A stretch of 64,000 nucleotides of DNA from Aporrectodea caliginosa (taxonomy: Eukaryota; Annelida; Clitellata; Crassiclitellata; Lumbricidae): positions 224,698 through 288,697 of the forward strand of contig JACEVL010001005.1 in NCBI GenBank assembly GCA_020284085.1. The letters are read 5' to 3'. The notes beneath the pieces were generated by a model. The model was not told the DNA's origin, did not search any database, and saw only the letters and a program-made list of their open reading frames with translations. How positions within the stretch are numbered: the stretch's first letter is position 1; every line of letters starts with the position of its first letter. Of the stretch, positions 46,261 to 59,340 are shown in pieces. A program made the position numbers and the translations under genes.

Positions 46261-46999
46261 AAAACAGTTCAGAGAAGACTTGATTTAGATTTGAAACTTC
46301 CACACGAAAAGACTAGCAGATGTTCCAAAACTACTAGGTCTATAGGCTGAACTAGCCTATCAAGAAAACATTAACCTTAAATTAATGTGACTTAAATTTG
46401 TTGCATTGTGTACTACTTTGTCATTCAAATTTAATAAAATGATGTGCTGCAGACTTTGGCAGCGATATTAAAGATCTATATGGCGACATAATTATGATGA
46501 TTGAGAATCGCGACCACAACTGTACCTTTAAAAATTCACTGTAAATAAATTATAAGAGTGCCCACTCTGAAATTTTCACCAATTGTTAAGAACAATGAAA
46601 GCTCTGCATGGCAAAAAATTAATATTTTTCAGATTTTACAAGATGACCTAGGTCACGGTCATTAGGTTACAGTTGCTCACAATCTGTTGGTTGCTAAATA
46701 TGAAATTTTTGAGTGCTTTGCTCAGATAGAGCTATTTAATACCTTCAATGTGGTATTTAAATTGTGTCTCTAGGTGCAATAGAAGCTGAGATAGAGCAGT
46801 TTGAACATCGGCTGGTCAGCAGAAATCGGCCCTTTCCGGTCAAGTTTACTGACCCATATCTCGGACATCGGTTGACCCAAAAATCTAAAATTCTGATTTT
46901 GAAAGTTTTTCATAGTGGTTTATCACTATGCCAAATTTCAACAAAATCGGAGATGGTGATGCACGATGACTATGTTGATTTGACGTGGAATGCCCCTTC

Positions 47000-48260
47000 T
47001 GTCAAAAGAAATCATTTATGAATAAGGGGCGGCGTTTTTGTCCTCGCCTATTATAGCGCAAAATTGTCAAAGACTGTAAAAGGCCGCCTCTGAAAATGAG
47101 GACATCAGAAAGACGCTGGGAGTGGCATGTATTACTGACAAAATACGAGAGGCAAGATTGAGATCAGTGCAGTGCGGACCAGAAGCTTCAAGTACGTTGC
47201 TGACCGTCAAATATAGATGAGAATAGAATCTCCATCTCGATATAAAAAATTTCATCTGTCACATAATTCATATTTTTATAGATTTTTGTGATATTTCTTT
47301 TCAATTGTTTTAGTATTTGTACTAACTTTTATGATTTTAATTCCAAGTTTTGTTCGTTTCATTTGACAGGCACTGCACACGCAACGTGACCTCCTATGCT
47401 TCTGGCCAGGGAGCCCAAATGAAGCCTATATAGGATTATAGGGTCCACATTTCCACATGAAACCCATATTATAGAGCTCATATGGGTTAATCTAATGCGG
47501 CAATGCCCATGAATAACCAAACGATTGGTTAATCGCTGTTTAGCATCTCGAATTACACAGTGTATGCATGTTGGAAGGCATGTTGATAGCCTTGATGTTT
47601 CAGCAAATTCAGCAAACAGTAACTCGTAGCTTCGATTGACTAACTAATTCTGTTATAGTTTATAATAATAGGTGGAATAGCCTAACTGATAACTAAAGGC
47701 ATTCCACCTTTCTATGCCATTTTATATTTTACTTAGATATTACGACTCAATGGCAGCTTTGCTTACTCAGGTAAAATTACTTCTCAAGTAGAATTGTTTG
47801 CTAATGCAGAATTACGTGCTGAATAAGTAATTATTTTAGTCACTCGCTACTAACCAAACGGCAAAGCAATCGGGAGAAGAGACATCATTTTCAGTTTTCT
47901 TATTAAAATGCTTTCAGGAAACCAGAAATTAACAAAAGCAGTTTGTGTTTGAATTCTGAACATATCTGAATCATTCATTCAGGGAATTATAATTTTATAG
48001 CACCTCTTCGAGACGACTACTCAGAGGTATTCCCGACTCCACAACGGTCAAGTTCAGTTGAGTTTGCTTGCTTTCTTTTGTCTGTCATGGTAAATACTTA
48101 AAATGCCTGTACTTCAGTTATTCTAAAGTTATCTCAGAAAAACCGTGTGTTCAAATATAGTATACGGTGATATTTTTCTCTTCAATGTCAGTATTGATAC
48201 ATGTGTCGATGTGTACAGTATGCAAAGCTTTCGTATGAACCTTATATATAGGCTATCTAT
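47000..48260. other. Mostly unassigned; L2/SINE tail at 47975-48035 (minus)
   Basis: Minus strand 48035-47975 reads CTCTGAGTAGTCGTCTCGAA then GAGGTGCTATAAAATTATAA and TGAA repeats. No other features. Confidence 0.5.
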
Positions 48261-48262
48261 AG

Positions 48263-48642
48263 TGCTTTAAATGAAATGCCTAAGACAGATTCTGAGAGTA
48301 TCATGGATAGAAAAAAGAACAAATGAGTGGGTGTTAGAGAAAACAGGAACGGAAAGAAGTCTACTCAATCAGATTAAAAGAAGGAAACTTTCATACTTTG
48401 GGCATTTGATGAGGAAACAGGGAAACTGCCTGGAAAAGGAGATCATACAGGGAACTGTACCAGGAGCACGGACGCGGGGAAGACCGAGAATGGTATGGCT
48501 TAACAACATCAGCACGTGGATGAATATTATGCCTTTTCATCGATTGTTGACGGAGACGGAAGATAGAAAAAGGCGGAGAAGACTAGTCCATGGAGCGACC
48601 AATCCTCGGATCGAGGATGGTTGGAGACAAGACAAGACATAG
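48263..48642 (+). pseudogene. RTE/CFDP2-like LINE, 3' end only
   Basis: A 123-residue open frame: KCLRQILRVSWIEKRTNEWV, RRKLSYFGHLMRKQGNCLEK and PGARTRGRPRMVWLNNISTW, ending NPRIEDGWRQDKT. This is the C-terminal domain found after the reverse transcriptase in RTE-like LINEs. The 5'-truncation is just before the first codon. It probably belongs to the family seen at 61832-64000, whose C terminus lies beyond the window. Confidence 0.85.
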
Positions 48643-49565
48643 GGCTTTAAGTGGTTTGACGTGAAAAATTGTTTTCGTACGTCATTGTGTCTCAGCAAAA
48701 ATACCCAATTTGTCAGCGTTCCAGTATTTGATATATAATTACTACTCAACGTTCATACTTCATTATATTTGTATACATTATATATGTAAGCTTATAGTTG
48801 TATACCTTCATTCACCACAAAGTAAAACATATTAATTGAAAAATCTTCTCTATGAAAGGTGGCATAGAACGATTATTATTGTATGCAACAGTAGGCGTAA
48901 TCTAATATTCCATTACGTTTTCTATAATATGTACAGCCAGCTTCAAATCCGTCTGTTACTATAAGTTTAAAAGTCAGACTATCATAATCGATTCTAACTT
49001 TTAAAATATTATATGAATTTATATCTCTTAAAGTTTTACTTTACCTCAGACAATGGCCTACGCACACGCATACCTTTCAAAACTAATTCTACAGAATGAT
49101 TCCGTCACGCAATTACAAAATGTCGTCGCGAATTTATAAACTCCCTCTTCAGAGGAAACTTAACAGCATTATGGTTTTCAACGCTTACCAAAAGGAACTC
49201 GCGAATAGTTCGCATATTCCAGAAAGATGGATCGACTTGAGTGAAACCTTTTAAGTACCGGTATTGGACAGAGGTATTTCGGTCAAGGCGTGTCAACCAG
49301 GCCACCTTGCGCAGCAGAGCGAATAAATCTGCAAATCGGAATGGATGAGACTGAAGCTCAGAATTCCATGAGATGAGATGAAGCACAGACTTATCATCAT
49401 TACGATACTAAACTCAAAACGCTGTTTTTTATATAGGTAACCAGTGCAGTTCCTCCCACTTGAGCTGAGTTGGTCTATAGGCCTATGCTTAAACCTAGAT
49501 ATTTCGACAATCACCGTTGCAGAGTACAATCAACGACTCTAAGAATAGATAGACCTATTACAACA
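48643..49565. other. No recognised feature
   Basis: A 93-residue minus-strand frame (49105-49386) has no motif I can name. Nothing else seen. Confidence 0.4.
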
Positions 49566-49574
49566 GTTTGATAA

Positions 49575-50069
49575 GGTGTCACGACAACTCGTCGAACGAC
49601 ATTTCGTCTACGACACTTCGTCTACAGACATTTCGTCGAACGACATTTCGTCTACAAAGTTATTTGATATTGCCACTTTAAAATGGGAGCTGGAGTGATG
49701 AAAAAAACTGTTTCTCGAAATGGAAGTGGGATTGATGAAAACATTCCTGTGTTGAAATAGAAGCTGAATTGATCGAAATAATTTTCCCCGTAAATATAAG
49801 CTGGAAATCAACCTGGATGCATGGATGAAAATAGGTTTCCATTCAACAGAAGCTGGATTGATGAAAATAATCTTGTCAGTAATTAGAAGCTGGATTCCTG
49901 AGAATATATAGCACGTTTTAGCGAAACTAGACTATAAGAAAGCGGCCTCTGTTGATTAGCCATAATGGATACAGATACACTTGTAGACGAAATGTCGTTA
50001 GACGAAGCGTCGTAGACGAAATGTCGTTAGACGAAATGTCGGTAGGCCTATACGAGTTGTCGCGGAACC
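49575..50069. mobile_element. Mutator-like MITE with CGACATTTCGTC terminal repeats
   Basis: Perfect 9-bp flanks GTTTGATAA (49566-49574, 50070-50078). Inverted ends of about 85 bp consist of repeated CGACATTTCGTCTAA-type units, starting GGTGTCACGACAACTCG / GGTTCCGCGACAACTCG. The interior has degenerate repeats of GAAGCTGGATTGATGAAAAT. A 9-bp duplication points to the Mutator superfamily. No transposase. Confidence 0.85.
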
Positions 50070-50284
50070 GTTTGATAATGAGCATTCGTCCCGTGCTGTG
50101 GCGTGTAGGTCGAGACGAAACTATGCAAGGTCGTAGCCAGGATTTTGTTTCGGGGGGTGTTTACTAGTCCAATCCGACATGCACCCGAGTCAACCGACTC
50201 GGTTTTGAGCAGCGTCGTGAGCTCTCAGCGGGTTCCGGGCGGCGTATGCATTACACATTGTAGCACAGTTAGTAGGCCTACTAC

Positions 50285-51120
50285 ACGATTCCAGAGCATC
50301 GATTTTACAAATGGGCCTGTGGTACCTAAATGTAGCGGCTCGTTTGATCGCCCGCCTTTCTCGTTTCTGCCTTATTTCGACTTTTATGACTGAACACCTT
50401 CATTGGCTTCCCTTAACTGCTCGGATTCAGTTTAAAATTCTCTTTCTTACCGGTAAAACGTTGTTGGGTCAAGCTCCACGCTACCTCTGTGATCTTATCA
50501 GCTATCTCTGGAGTCCTCTCCGCTCTTTAGACCATCATAACCTATAATAGTACAGTGCTGTCCAACATGCGGACCATGGGCCTCAAGCGCCCCTGGGCTG
50601 ATTTTAAGTGACCCGCCCGAGTTCGGTACATTTTTGAAATTTGTGTAAAAATTAAGTAAAAGACAAAATTACTGGCCTATTTGCATATATCTATTCGTTC
50701 GTAATTTGGCTACCATTTGACAATGTGAACACAAAATCCATATTGAATTTCAATACAGTTAACAATTTTCAATAAATTCTATTATTTTCGTCGTTGTTTT
50801 GAGTTTACTGGTGCGGCCCTCGGCTTCAGGAATAATTTCTTCGGTGGTCCACGGTGTAAAAAACGGTTGGACAGCACTGATAATAGTACCTCGATCTGGG
50901 ACTGCCACAGCACAGTATCGTGCCTATGCCTCGGTTGACCCTTTGCGGTGGAATAACCTTCGTGCTATAACTCGTGCTGCGATCTTATCTAGGGCATTAC
51001 TGTTTCTGCCCGTTCTTTTAACACTTTTATTTTTTTGAGGGGTTCTCTGTTATAGGCCTACTGTGAGAGGCGCATTACAAGTCCATAAATAGAATAGAAT
51101 ATAATTATAGAATAGAATTG
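50285..51120 (+). pseudogene. L2-type LINE 3' end
   Basis: ARLIARLSRFCLISTFMTEH, LHWLPLTARIQFKILFLTGK and GQAPRYLCDLISYLW, then after the MITE VPRSGTATAQYRAYASVDPL and RWNNLRAITRAAILSR. The tail has GGCGCATTACAAGTCC and TAGAA repeats. Split at 50552. Confidence 0.8.
50553..50879. mobile_element. 327-bp hAT-like MITE
   Basis: Perfect 14-bp inverted ends CAGTGCTGTCCAAC, flanked by ATAATAGTA on both sides (9 bp; 8 bp is usual). It splits the LINE reading frame. Confidence 0.9.
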
Positions 51121-51129
51121 TATTGTAAT

Positions 51130-51890
51130 GATCTAATCAATTGTGATATGTCACATAGAAATAAGAACTTCAAAGCCAATGGCTCAGTCTGTCCAAAATG
51201 GATTCTGGTTCAGACACTGCATGCATCTGAAAACGTAGCCTGCACTTTCCTTCTACTGGAAAACTAACTAAAGGCTCGGGAAACTTAATCACTACTAACT
51301 CCTTACATCCCTCATTGTTGCCTGCTATCATCAAGTACGGGTCGGTCTTTTAGCTGAGTCACGATGCAAAACAGTTTTGGTCTCGCGTGCAATCCATGCC
51401 TCTGCAGCTCCCAAGGAATAGAATCGACTGCATGTCTCTTCGTAGTTCAAAATTCAAAAATTCCTTCCTTCAAAACTCAATATTTCTCCTGGCTTTCAAG
51501 CACTTGGATCTCTAACTGCATCTGCATCCTCTGGCTTTTATTTTTGTTTTGATTGAGCGCCTGTGAATAAGGTGGTTCCCACGACTTCGCTTTTGTGGGC
51601 ACTGTAGAAATCTCGAGTTTGGTTGCTGTTGAGTCATAGCACATATCAGCCCAACTAGAAGATCTGCCACTAATTGTCATCGTAGATGCACAAAGCTACG
51701 ATTCCAAGATTCTCGGGTCTAAATCTGGGGCGGATAAAGGTTTTGTGTACTTCATCCTCTCAAATATCGCTACTACACTTGATGAATTCATGATTACAGG
51801 CGACTTTCATATACAATGTCATGTCTAAAATCCATCTGACATAATTTGATTCAGAAGTTCTTACACCGGGTGTTAGTAAATGCATTATTT
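51130..51890. other. Interior of the hAT element, unassigned
   Basis: Short frames only (for example 51477-51680 minus). No recognised product. Confidence 0.35.
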
Positions 51891-51965
51891 CATTTTTACA
51901 TTATTTTATTTCGGGGGGTGTTTAAACACCCAAAACACCCCCCTAAATACGGCCTTGAAACTATG

Positions 51966-52431
51966 GCAGCCCTTTATTTACGCTCTGCAAACGTCAGGTT
52001 TAGGCTGACTTTTAAAACAGAATCCGGATGGATGGCTTAATGTGAAGACCTACGCTATCTACATGGTTTGGATAGGCTTAGGCCTACGTTAAGTACCTCC
52101 TTATTCTACATACGTAAGATGCTGTTTCATGTGTTTACTCTCTGTCGCATTAGCCTCTTTTTATGGATCAAGGATCAATGATGGTCGTAAGTTGCTTCCG
52201 TTGTTGGATTTAGATCGTGGAGTTCTCTGAGAAATGGTGCGAATTATGGACTTGGCTTCACGCCTTCGCTTGGGGATTTGCGGAGGTTTAGCGGCCCAAA
52301 GTAGCGGTACTGACTGCGTTACACTTTCTTTTCACTCTTTTACGATCTTGACCTATGAAATTCCCATTCAGTGTTTGATCTACAGTTATACACACTGGAT
52401 AATAATAGCCTTTAGGCCTCATCATGCAGTG
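51966..52431. other. No recognised feature
   Basis: Flanking sequence with no recognised motif. Confidence 0.35.
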
Positions 52432-53760
52432 ATAGGCAAAAGTTAACTAAAAAGTTGCAAACGTTTAGTTAGACTAAATTTTTTCAGTTTAGGATAAAGT
52501 ATAACTAGAAAAATAGTTTAGTTATAACCATAGTTTAACTAATATTTTTTTAGTTATTAACTAAAAAGTTTTACAGAATCAGCAACTACGCAACTATCTT
52601 CCGCAATGATTGGTATGAGTAACTGGTTTTATGACTCAAGTCAATTGAACTGCATTGCATTGCGCGATGCATCATCGTTTGCATTAGCAACTTTCTTCAT
52701 GATTTTCTGGTAGAACTGTTGTAGGACTATTTGTCTAGTACACATTACATAGTTTGAAAGTGAAATTGTCATTGACGCTCTACATTATTACAGTTAACTT
52801 TACCTCTGTTATTGTGAAATGTTTGTGAAAAAGTTTGTTAAAAATTTGGAAAAAGTTAAACTAATTAGTTTGGTTAACTTATTTTCAAAATCAGTTGCCA
52901 ACTTTCAGTGGCGTACCGAAGGGGTTCAGCGGGACCAGTCTCCCCGGGCGGCACTTGTGCAGAGGCGGCAAAATAGGGTTGAATAAAAATCAAAAAAGGA
53001 ATGAATGCTTGATTAAAAATGAAAAATTAGGAGAGAAAGAAAGAAAGAAGAAAGGAAAGAAAGAAACCGTCACTTTGGTGAAGTCGACTTGGCTTCCGAT
53101 GCCGCCTTTATAAGCCTCCGTGAGGAGCGGCATCACTCTGAGAGGTCTACACTGAACATTATTGTAGAAAATGAAGCGGTTTCTTTGTACTGTTATGAGC
53201 ATATTATAGTATTATCCATAATCCAAATAACCCAGTAAATAAAATGCATCGCTTAATTTGATTTTTATTGTTATTAAAAGTGAAACTTCTAAGGTACTGC
53301 GCACAGTTAGCCGTGTTTGCACCGTCACTGCACAGCGGAATAACGGTTTTTAATGATCTCTGAAGAATGCAACGCAGTAGCTACACTGTGTCTTGCCTTT
53401 TAAATAACGGACACAATCATTACTGTAGCCTACGCTGCTTCCGCGAAATTATGACATAAGCAAACTTAAAAAATCGTAAATAGTATTATTTTTCGTGAAT
53501 AAAAATTGGTGTGTGTCTGTAATTTTAATTAAATCACTTCTATTTCGTCATGAAAACTGCAAGCTCTTAGAGAAAATAGTATATCCAAAATTAAATTAGG
53601 CCTACCAAGGGCGGCATTTTGGGCCGTCACCCTGGGCGGCATTTCAGCTTCGTACGCCTCTACCAAATTTAGTTAATCAATTTTATTTTAGTTGAAAAAT
53701 GGCTAAAGTTAACTAAGAAAAAGTTAGAAAATAAAGTTAGAAAACGAAAAACGATAAACA
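52432..53760 (+). mobile_element. hAT-type element (CAGTGATAGGCAAAAG), interrupted
   Basis: The same family as 8727-8985: CAGTGATAGGCAAAAGTTAA and repeated AGTTTAACTAA words. It contains the hAT element at 52906-53662 and may continue beyond element 53775-56623. A right terminus is not identified. Confidence 0.6.
52906..53662. mobile_element. Non-autonomous hAT element
   Basis: CAGTGGCGTACCGAAG at the left and CTTCGTACGCCTCTA at the right, flanked by CCAACTTT / CCAAATTT (7/8). GGGCGGC motifs lie within both ends. Frames inside (for example 52895-53113) are not recognisable. Confidence 0.85.
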
Positions 53761-54056
53761 ACTATGTTGTAAACCATAGTTGTAAAAAACTTTTTTCGTT
53801 TTTTATTTCTTTCAAAAGCGTTGTTTTTTCGTTTTTTATTTATTGTTACGTTTTTTCCGTTTTTTATTTTCTTATGTAACTTTATTTATTTATTTACTGT
53901 CTGTTACTATTTGTTTAATTTTATTTATGTCTGATATGAGTCTAGGAGATTTCCCCCCCGGAAATTTCCCCCCCGGAAATTTCCCCCCCGACATTTCCCC
54001 CCCGGAAAATTCCCCCCCCCGGGTCATTTCCCCCCGGTCATTTCCCCCCGTATCGC

Positions 54057-54102
54057 TATGTATGTATGTTTGTATGTATGTATGTATGTATGTATGTATG
54101 TA
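54057..54102 (+). repeat. TATG microsatellite
   Basis: About 11 units just inside the left terminal repeats of the Mutator-like element. Confidence 0.95.
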
Positions 54103-54344
54103 CAAAAAAATTAGTTCAAAACAGTTCAAATGTTTAATCGTCTAGTTAGAAATAAAGAAAGCTACGCTACATTAAAAATCATGTAGTTATAAAGCTATAA
54201 AGCTACATTAAAAATCATCTAGTACATTAAAGTTAAAATGTTTAATCGTCTACTTAGAAAGTTAGAAAGCTACATTAAAATCATCAATTCAAATGTTTCA
54301 TCGTCTAGTTAGAAAGTTAACTAGCTACATTAAACAACCAACAG

Positions 54345-54650
54345 ACATTGTGTTTACAGACTGATGTTAAGGGCAATTGCCTTCAAATAGTCTTAGATGT
54401 CACGGTTTTGGAAGTCAGAAACGATGTTGGAGATTCTGATCGAACAATCTTTGTATTTCTTCCTTGGCTGTTGTGGAGTGTGTCCTGCGAAGAGCTGGCT
54501 CAGCTGAACGTTGTTCAGGCTCTGTTCTCGCCTAAGGACGCGTAGGAAGCTCCAGATATTAGGATGGTTGCAAGACATGGCGGCTTGCATTTTTCTATTC
54601 CATCCTTCAACTGCGTTGTTCGTTCGTGGCAGGTTATTACAGACACGGGA
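54345..54650 (-). pseudogene. MULE transposase C-terminal fragment
   Basis: The minus strand reads RTNNAVEGWNRKMQAAMSCN, HPNIWSFLRVLRREQSLNN, then KKYKDCSIRISNIVSDFQ. R/P-RTNNxxEGWxxxF followed by HPxxxxFxxxLxxEQ is the conserved C-terminal part of FLYWCH/MULE-type transposases in animals. The catalytic core is deleted. It agrees with the 8-9-bp target duplication of the host element. Confidence 0.8.
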
Positions 54651-55527
54651 ATAATGGTATATAATGCTTTTGATCTGACTAATTGATTTCCTAATTGATA
54701 TCCCTAACTGAGTCTTGTTATTTACCTACCTACCGCTTGACTGACTAATTGATTTCCTAACTCAGTCTTGTTATTAAACAACCAAACATCAAAAAGACTT
54801 GTTATGCTTTTGATCCCTAACTAATTGATTTCCTAATTGATTTCCCAATTGAGTCTTGTTATCAAAGTCAATCAAGCGATACGGGGGGGAAATGACCGGG
54901 GGGAAATGTCCCGGGGGGAATTTTCCGGGGGGGAAATGTCGGGGGAAATCTCTGTTCCCGTCTGATATACCTTAAGTTGTCTCCGTCCTTTCAAGGATTC
55001 ATCAAATTTACGTCACTATTTGTGTCATCAGTTGAGAAATAAACAGCATAGTAACGGAAACAAAATTAATAAAAATTATTTGATTTTCTAAATTATTCAA
55101 AATGCGAAATGTTGTCTTTGAACTAAGTAATCTCTGATTGACTGATAAACTGACGGGACGGATATTACTCCACTCCATAATTATCAAGTTCTTATATAGG
55201 CCTAAGTCAGAATTGTAAGTAGACCTACAATTTTTAATTAAGTACCCTCTATACTTACAAAGTTTAGTTTTTAATTGCTTATGTCAGCATGGAGTTATGT
55301 GGACTTATGCAGGCCTATGCAACTTAAATTTGAGCAGATTTAAATATTTTTAAATTCTCAATTTCTTTTTAAACCAAACTTATGAAAAAGAAAATAATTG
55401 TTGTAGATTACTGATACTTGGTGTTTACTAATGAAGTTATGTTATTTGCTGATTCAAATTAACACTAGAACGTCGGTATGGGTCATTTTTGACCCATAAC
55501 GCACTTTGCGAGCGTGCCATGTAGCAC

Positions 55528-55933
55528 CTGGGACTATTATTACTGACGGGATACGTAGCGGCAATATGTCAGCCAATCAGAGATCGTCTTTCTGAAACAT
55601 CGCGGGCCATGTATGTGACCATCTATTTTCAGATTACACTGTCATCCGGGCACTCAGCAGGGTAAATACTCTCGACGGAGCAAACGCAAACAAAGCCAAA
55701 TGAATCATTCTCGACGTTGTTTTTAGTAATTTACTAGATAAATACGTTGCAAATTATTTTTTAGTCAATTAAGTCGCTTTCGTTTCGTTACGACAATCGT
55801 CCAGAAAAGAAACGGGACTAAAACTGATCTGACCTGCAAAGGTCCCGGATGTAAAATCAGAGTCATAGACATAATCTAGGGCAATGACCCAATTTTCGTC
55901 CATTTCGAATTCCTTCAGTAATAATAGTCCCAG
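55528..55933. mobile_element. MITE with GGGACTATTATTACTGA ends
   Basis: Perfect 19-bp inverted ends CTGGGACTATTATTACTGA, flanked by GTAGCAC (55521-55527 and 55934-55940). The uninterrupted sequence is present in the related piggyBac at about 21285-21305, confirming the insertion. Confidence 0.92.
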
Positions 55934-56274
55934 GTAGCACCCAGTAACCATTAAAGGAAAATATTTTATGACATCTATGGCATTGTGGTCACAAAGACAT
56001 AGAAGAAAAATCTTATTAATAGCTGGTCAGGTATAGGAGTTAGAGCAGCAATGCCTAGAAGGTCGGATTGGGGTCATTTTTGACCCATGACACTATTACT
56101 GCAAAAGCCTATAATTGTTCTAGTGTATATCTTATATTAACTTTACATATTTATGACGGCTATGCAAAGCTCATAATTATTCTTCCCGCCATTTGTAAAC
56201 AGGTTTCTTTATTGTTTCAAACACAATTGATATAAAAACAGCTATATCTGAGGGTTATCGATACCTGCGCTAAA

Positions 56275-56478
56275 ATGAGTCGTCGTGTACGATTATATGC
56301 ATACAGCAAACCAAGCCTTCGTTTGATTAAAGAAATAGGCGAGGACACTTCTATCGAATCGGAAGTGAATGATAGTGATGCCTCTGTCTCAGATTCCGGA
56401 ATACAAAACCTGTCGGTTGAGGCAAGTAGCAGTTCTTCTGTTTCAAGTGTCGAAATTGATCATGGTGGGGCATTTTAA
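56275..56478 (+). pseudogene. piggyBac transposase, N-terminal 67 residues
   Basis: An ATG-led frame MSRRVRLYAYSKPSLRLIKE...EVNDSDASVSDSGIQNLSVE, ending abruptly at HGGAF. It matches the minus-strand frame at 20975-20750. Acidic and serine-rich, as piggyBac N termini are; no catalytic domain follows. Confidence 0.75.
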
Positions 56479-56631
56479 TTTTAAAATGTAGTAAAAGATG
56501 TAGCAAAGTCAAGTTAGTTTCTTTTCCATTTTTTTTCTCGTTTTTCTCGTTTTTTTTATTTTTTTCAATAAAACGACGTTTTTTCCGTTTCTTATTTTTA
56601 TTTTACCGTTTTTAACAACTATGTTGTGAAC

Positions 56632-56939
56632 TCTAAAATTGCAATGCGTTAGTATTCTTTGCCGCCGTTGCGTCAGAAATGTGTGAAAATAAATATGATA
56701 GAGTGTCTTAGATTAGGCCTACTCAAACATTCATTTATTCGACCTGCTGAATAATTTCCATGACTCTGACTCTGCTGAAATTGTATAGCTGGGTCCGCCA
56801 CTGCTTGGAAGTGTCAATGACCGGAAAAGTCCATCTCGCTAACCAGTAGATTATCTCAGGCTCTCGTATTGTTTTATTATGACACTGACATAACCAGTTT
56901 ACATGATTGTGTTCAATAAGAAAACGGTTTCATGAAGTC
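56632..56939. other. No recognised feature
   Basis: Short spacer before the mariner-type remnant. Confidence 0.35.
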
Positions 56940-56941
56940 TA

Positions 56942-58079
56942 CAGGGTGGGCCAAAAAAAGAAACCCCTTACGCATTTTTGCTGATATTTCGGCCAAAAGT
57001 AAGAATTTTTAAATCACGTTTTACAGGCTTAAAGATAATTCATATCTACGTATAATGGCCAAATTTAACCGACAATTTTCAAACAGAACAAAAGTTATAT
57101 AACTTTTAGTGAGTCCACCCACTGTTTTTTGATGGTTCAAAAACGTAACGCAACAAAAAGCAACAAAAAAAACGATTTTACTAAGTAATTTCTCAAATAA
57201 TTGTTATTAAACAAACTTGATATTGCCAGATACATACTATTATTATTTCGAAAAGAAACGGGGGCCAGCGTAGCTGCACGTCACTGTGACGTCATTTAGC
57301 AAGAAGACGATCAAGTTGGTAAATAAAGAATATTTCAGATTAATATTTTTTTATTGAAATAATGAAATTGAAATTTTTTAAATAAAATCAGGATGGGCAA
57401 GGTGTCAATGACAGACAAAATACGTATGCAGACACTTCATGAGCAGAGTCTTTGAGCTAAAGCTCTAATGGCCGCCTGCTTTGATAAACAGTGGAAGCTG
57501 AGTTGACCTACCGTTAAAAAATATGCCCCCGCATTGACGAAAGGGGATCGGCTCTGGAACGCCGTAAAGGCAGCGGAAGGCCGAAATCTTCCGCACTCCA
57601 ACAAATGGATAATTACGTAAGGGGAGCTATACCACAATCTGCGACCAAAGCCAAAAACGATAAGAGAATTAAAGGTCGCGTTGAAGTTGATGTGGGAAGA
57701 TTTACCTCTGGAACCCATCAACAAAGATATCAAAACTTTACAAAAAGACTCAGAACATGTATGGGCACTGGTGGTGGACACATTGAACTCAAGTTGTGAA
57801 ACAATAATCAAGTTTGTTTGATAACAATTATTTGAGAAATGACTTAGTAAAATCGTTTTTGTTGCTTTTGTTGCGTTACGTTTTGAACCATCAAAAACAG
57901 TGGGTGGACTCACTAAAAGTGATATAACTTTTGTTCTGTTTGAAAATTTTCGGTTAAATTTGGCCATTATACGTAGATATGTATTACCTTTAAGCCTGTA
58001 AAACGTGATTTAAAAATGCTTACTTGTGGCCAAAATATCAGCAAAATGCGTAGGGGGTTACTTTTTTTGGCCCACCCTG
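56942..58079 (+). mobile_element. Tc1/mariner-type element, internally deleted
   Basis: TA on both sides. Ends CAGGGTGGGCCAAAAAAAG / complement, with inverted similarity extending about 240 bp. Total 1138 bp. It contains only the two ends of a transposase gene. Confidence 0.92.
57393..57800 (+). pseudogene. Mariner-type transposase, internally deleted
   Basis: The N-terminal piece reads MGKVSMTDKIRMQTLHEQSL, stop, AKALMAACFDKQWKLS, stop. It is followed from about 57700 by LEPINKDIKTLQKDSEHVWA and VDTLNSSCE, resembling the C terminus of IS630-like transposases. The whole DDE core is missing and stops are present. Confidence 0.7.
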
Positions 58080-58081
58080 TA

Positions 58082-59340
<1,259 letters not shown>

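Larger units (their letters stand above)
42757..46996. mobile_element. Long-TIR element (GGGGCATTCCACGTCAAATC ends)
   Basis: The 22-bp end at 42757 is inverted at 46996. Inverted similarity continues for about 500 bp (44940-45440 against 46490-46990) after subtracting a LINE inserted near the left tip. TTCT lies on both outer sides, possibly a 4-bp duplication. The core (45450-46490) includes a coding remnant. The transposon superfamily is unassigned. Confidence 0.8.
50126..51957. mobile_element. hAT-type element carrying a LINE and a MITE
   Basis: Ends CAAGGTCGTAGCC and AAATACGGCCTTG, with perfect AAACTATG on both sides (50118-50125, 51958-51965). GGGGGGTGTTTA lies inside each end. The interior contains an L2-type LINE 3' end, itself split by a 327-bp MITE. 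No transposase seen. Confidence 0.85.
53938..54960 (-). mobile_element. Mutator-like element with C-run terminal repeats
   Basis: Both ends contain several copies of ATTTCCCCCCCGG (53948-54055) or its complement (54884-54952), ending in GATACGGGGGGG-type junctions. TCTGATAT lies on both sides (53930-53937, 54961-54968; 9 bp if the preceding G is counted). It carries a fragment of a MULE-type transposase and a TATG microsatellite. Confidence 0.85.
55463..56500 (+). mobile_element. piggyBac element, right-truncated
   Basis: TTAA (55459-55462) then CACTAGAACGTCGGTATGGG, with the ATGGGTCATTTTTGACCCAT palindrome, and a second CCTAGAAGG/TTTTTGACCCATG block at 56052-56090. The order matches the element at 19744-21364 reversed. 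A MITE at 55528-55933 interrupts it. Sequence similarity stops after the start of the transposase and no right end is present. Confidence 0.85.
53775..56623. mobile_element. Terminal-inverted-repeat element holding Mutator and piggyBac copies
   Basis: Ends CATAGTTGTAAAAAAC and GTTTTTAACAACTATG with TTGTAAAC / TTGTGAAC (7/8) outside. After subtracting its two insertions little is left except T-rich ends with CGTTTTTTATTT words. hAT-like by duplication length. Confidence 0.75.

Noticed and set aside
49105..49386. 93-codon minus-strand frame that might be a small gene
   Set aside because: No recognisable motif, no splice context, and composition is not distinctive.
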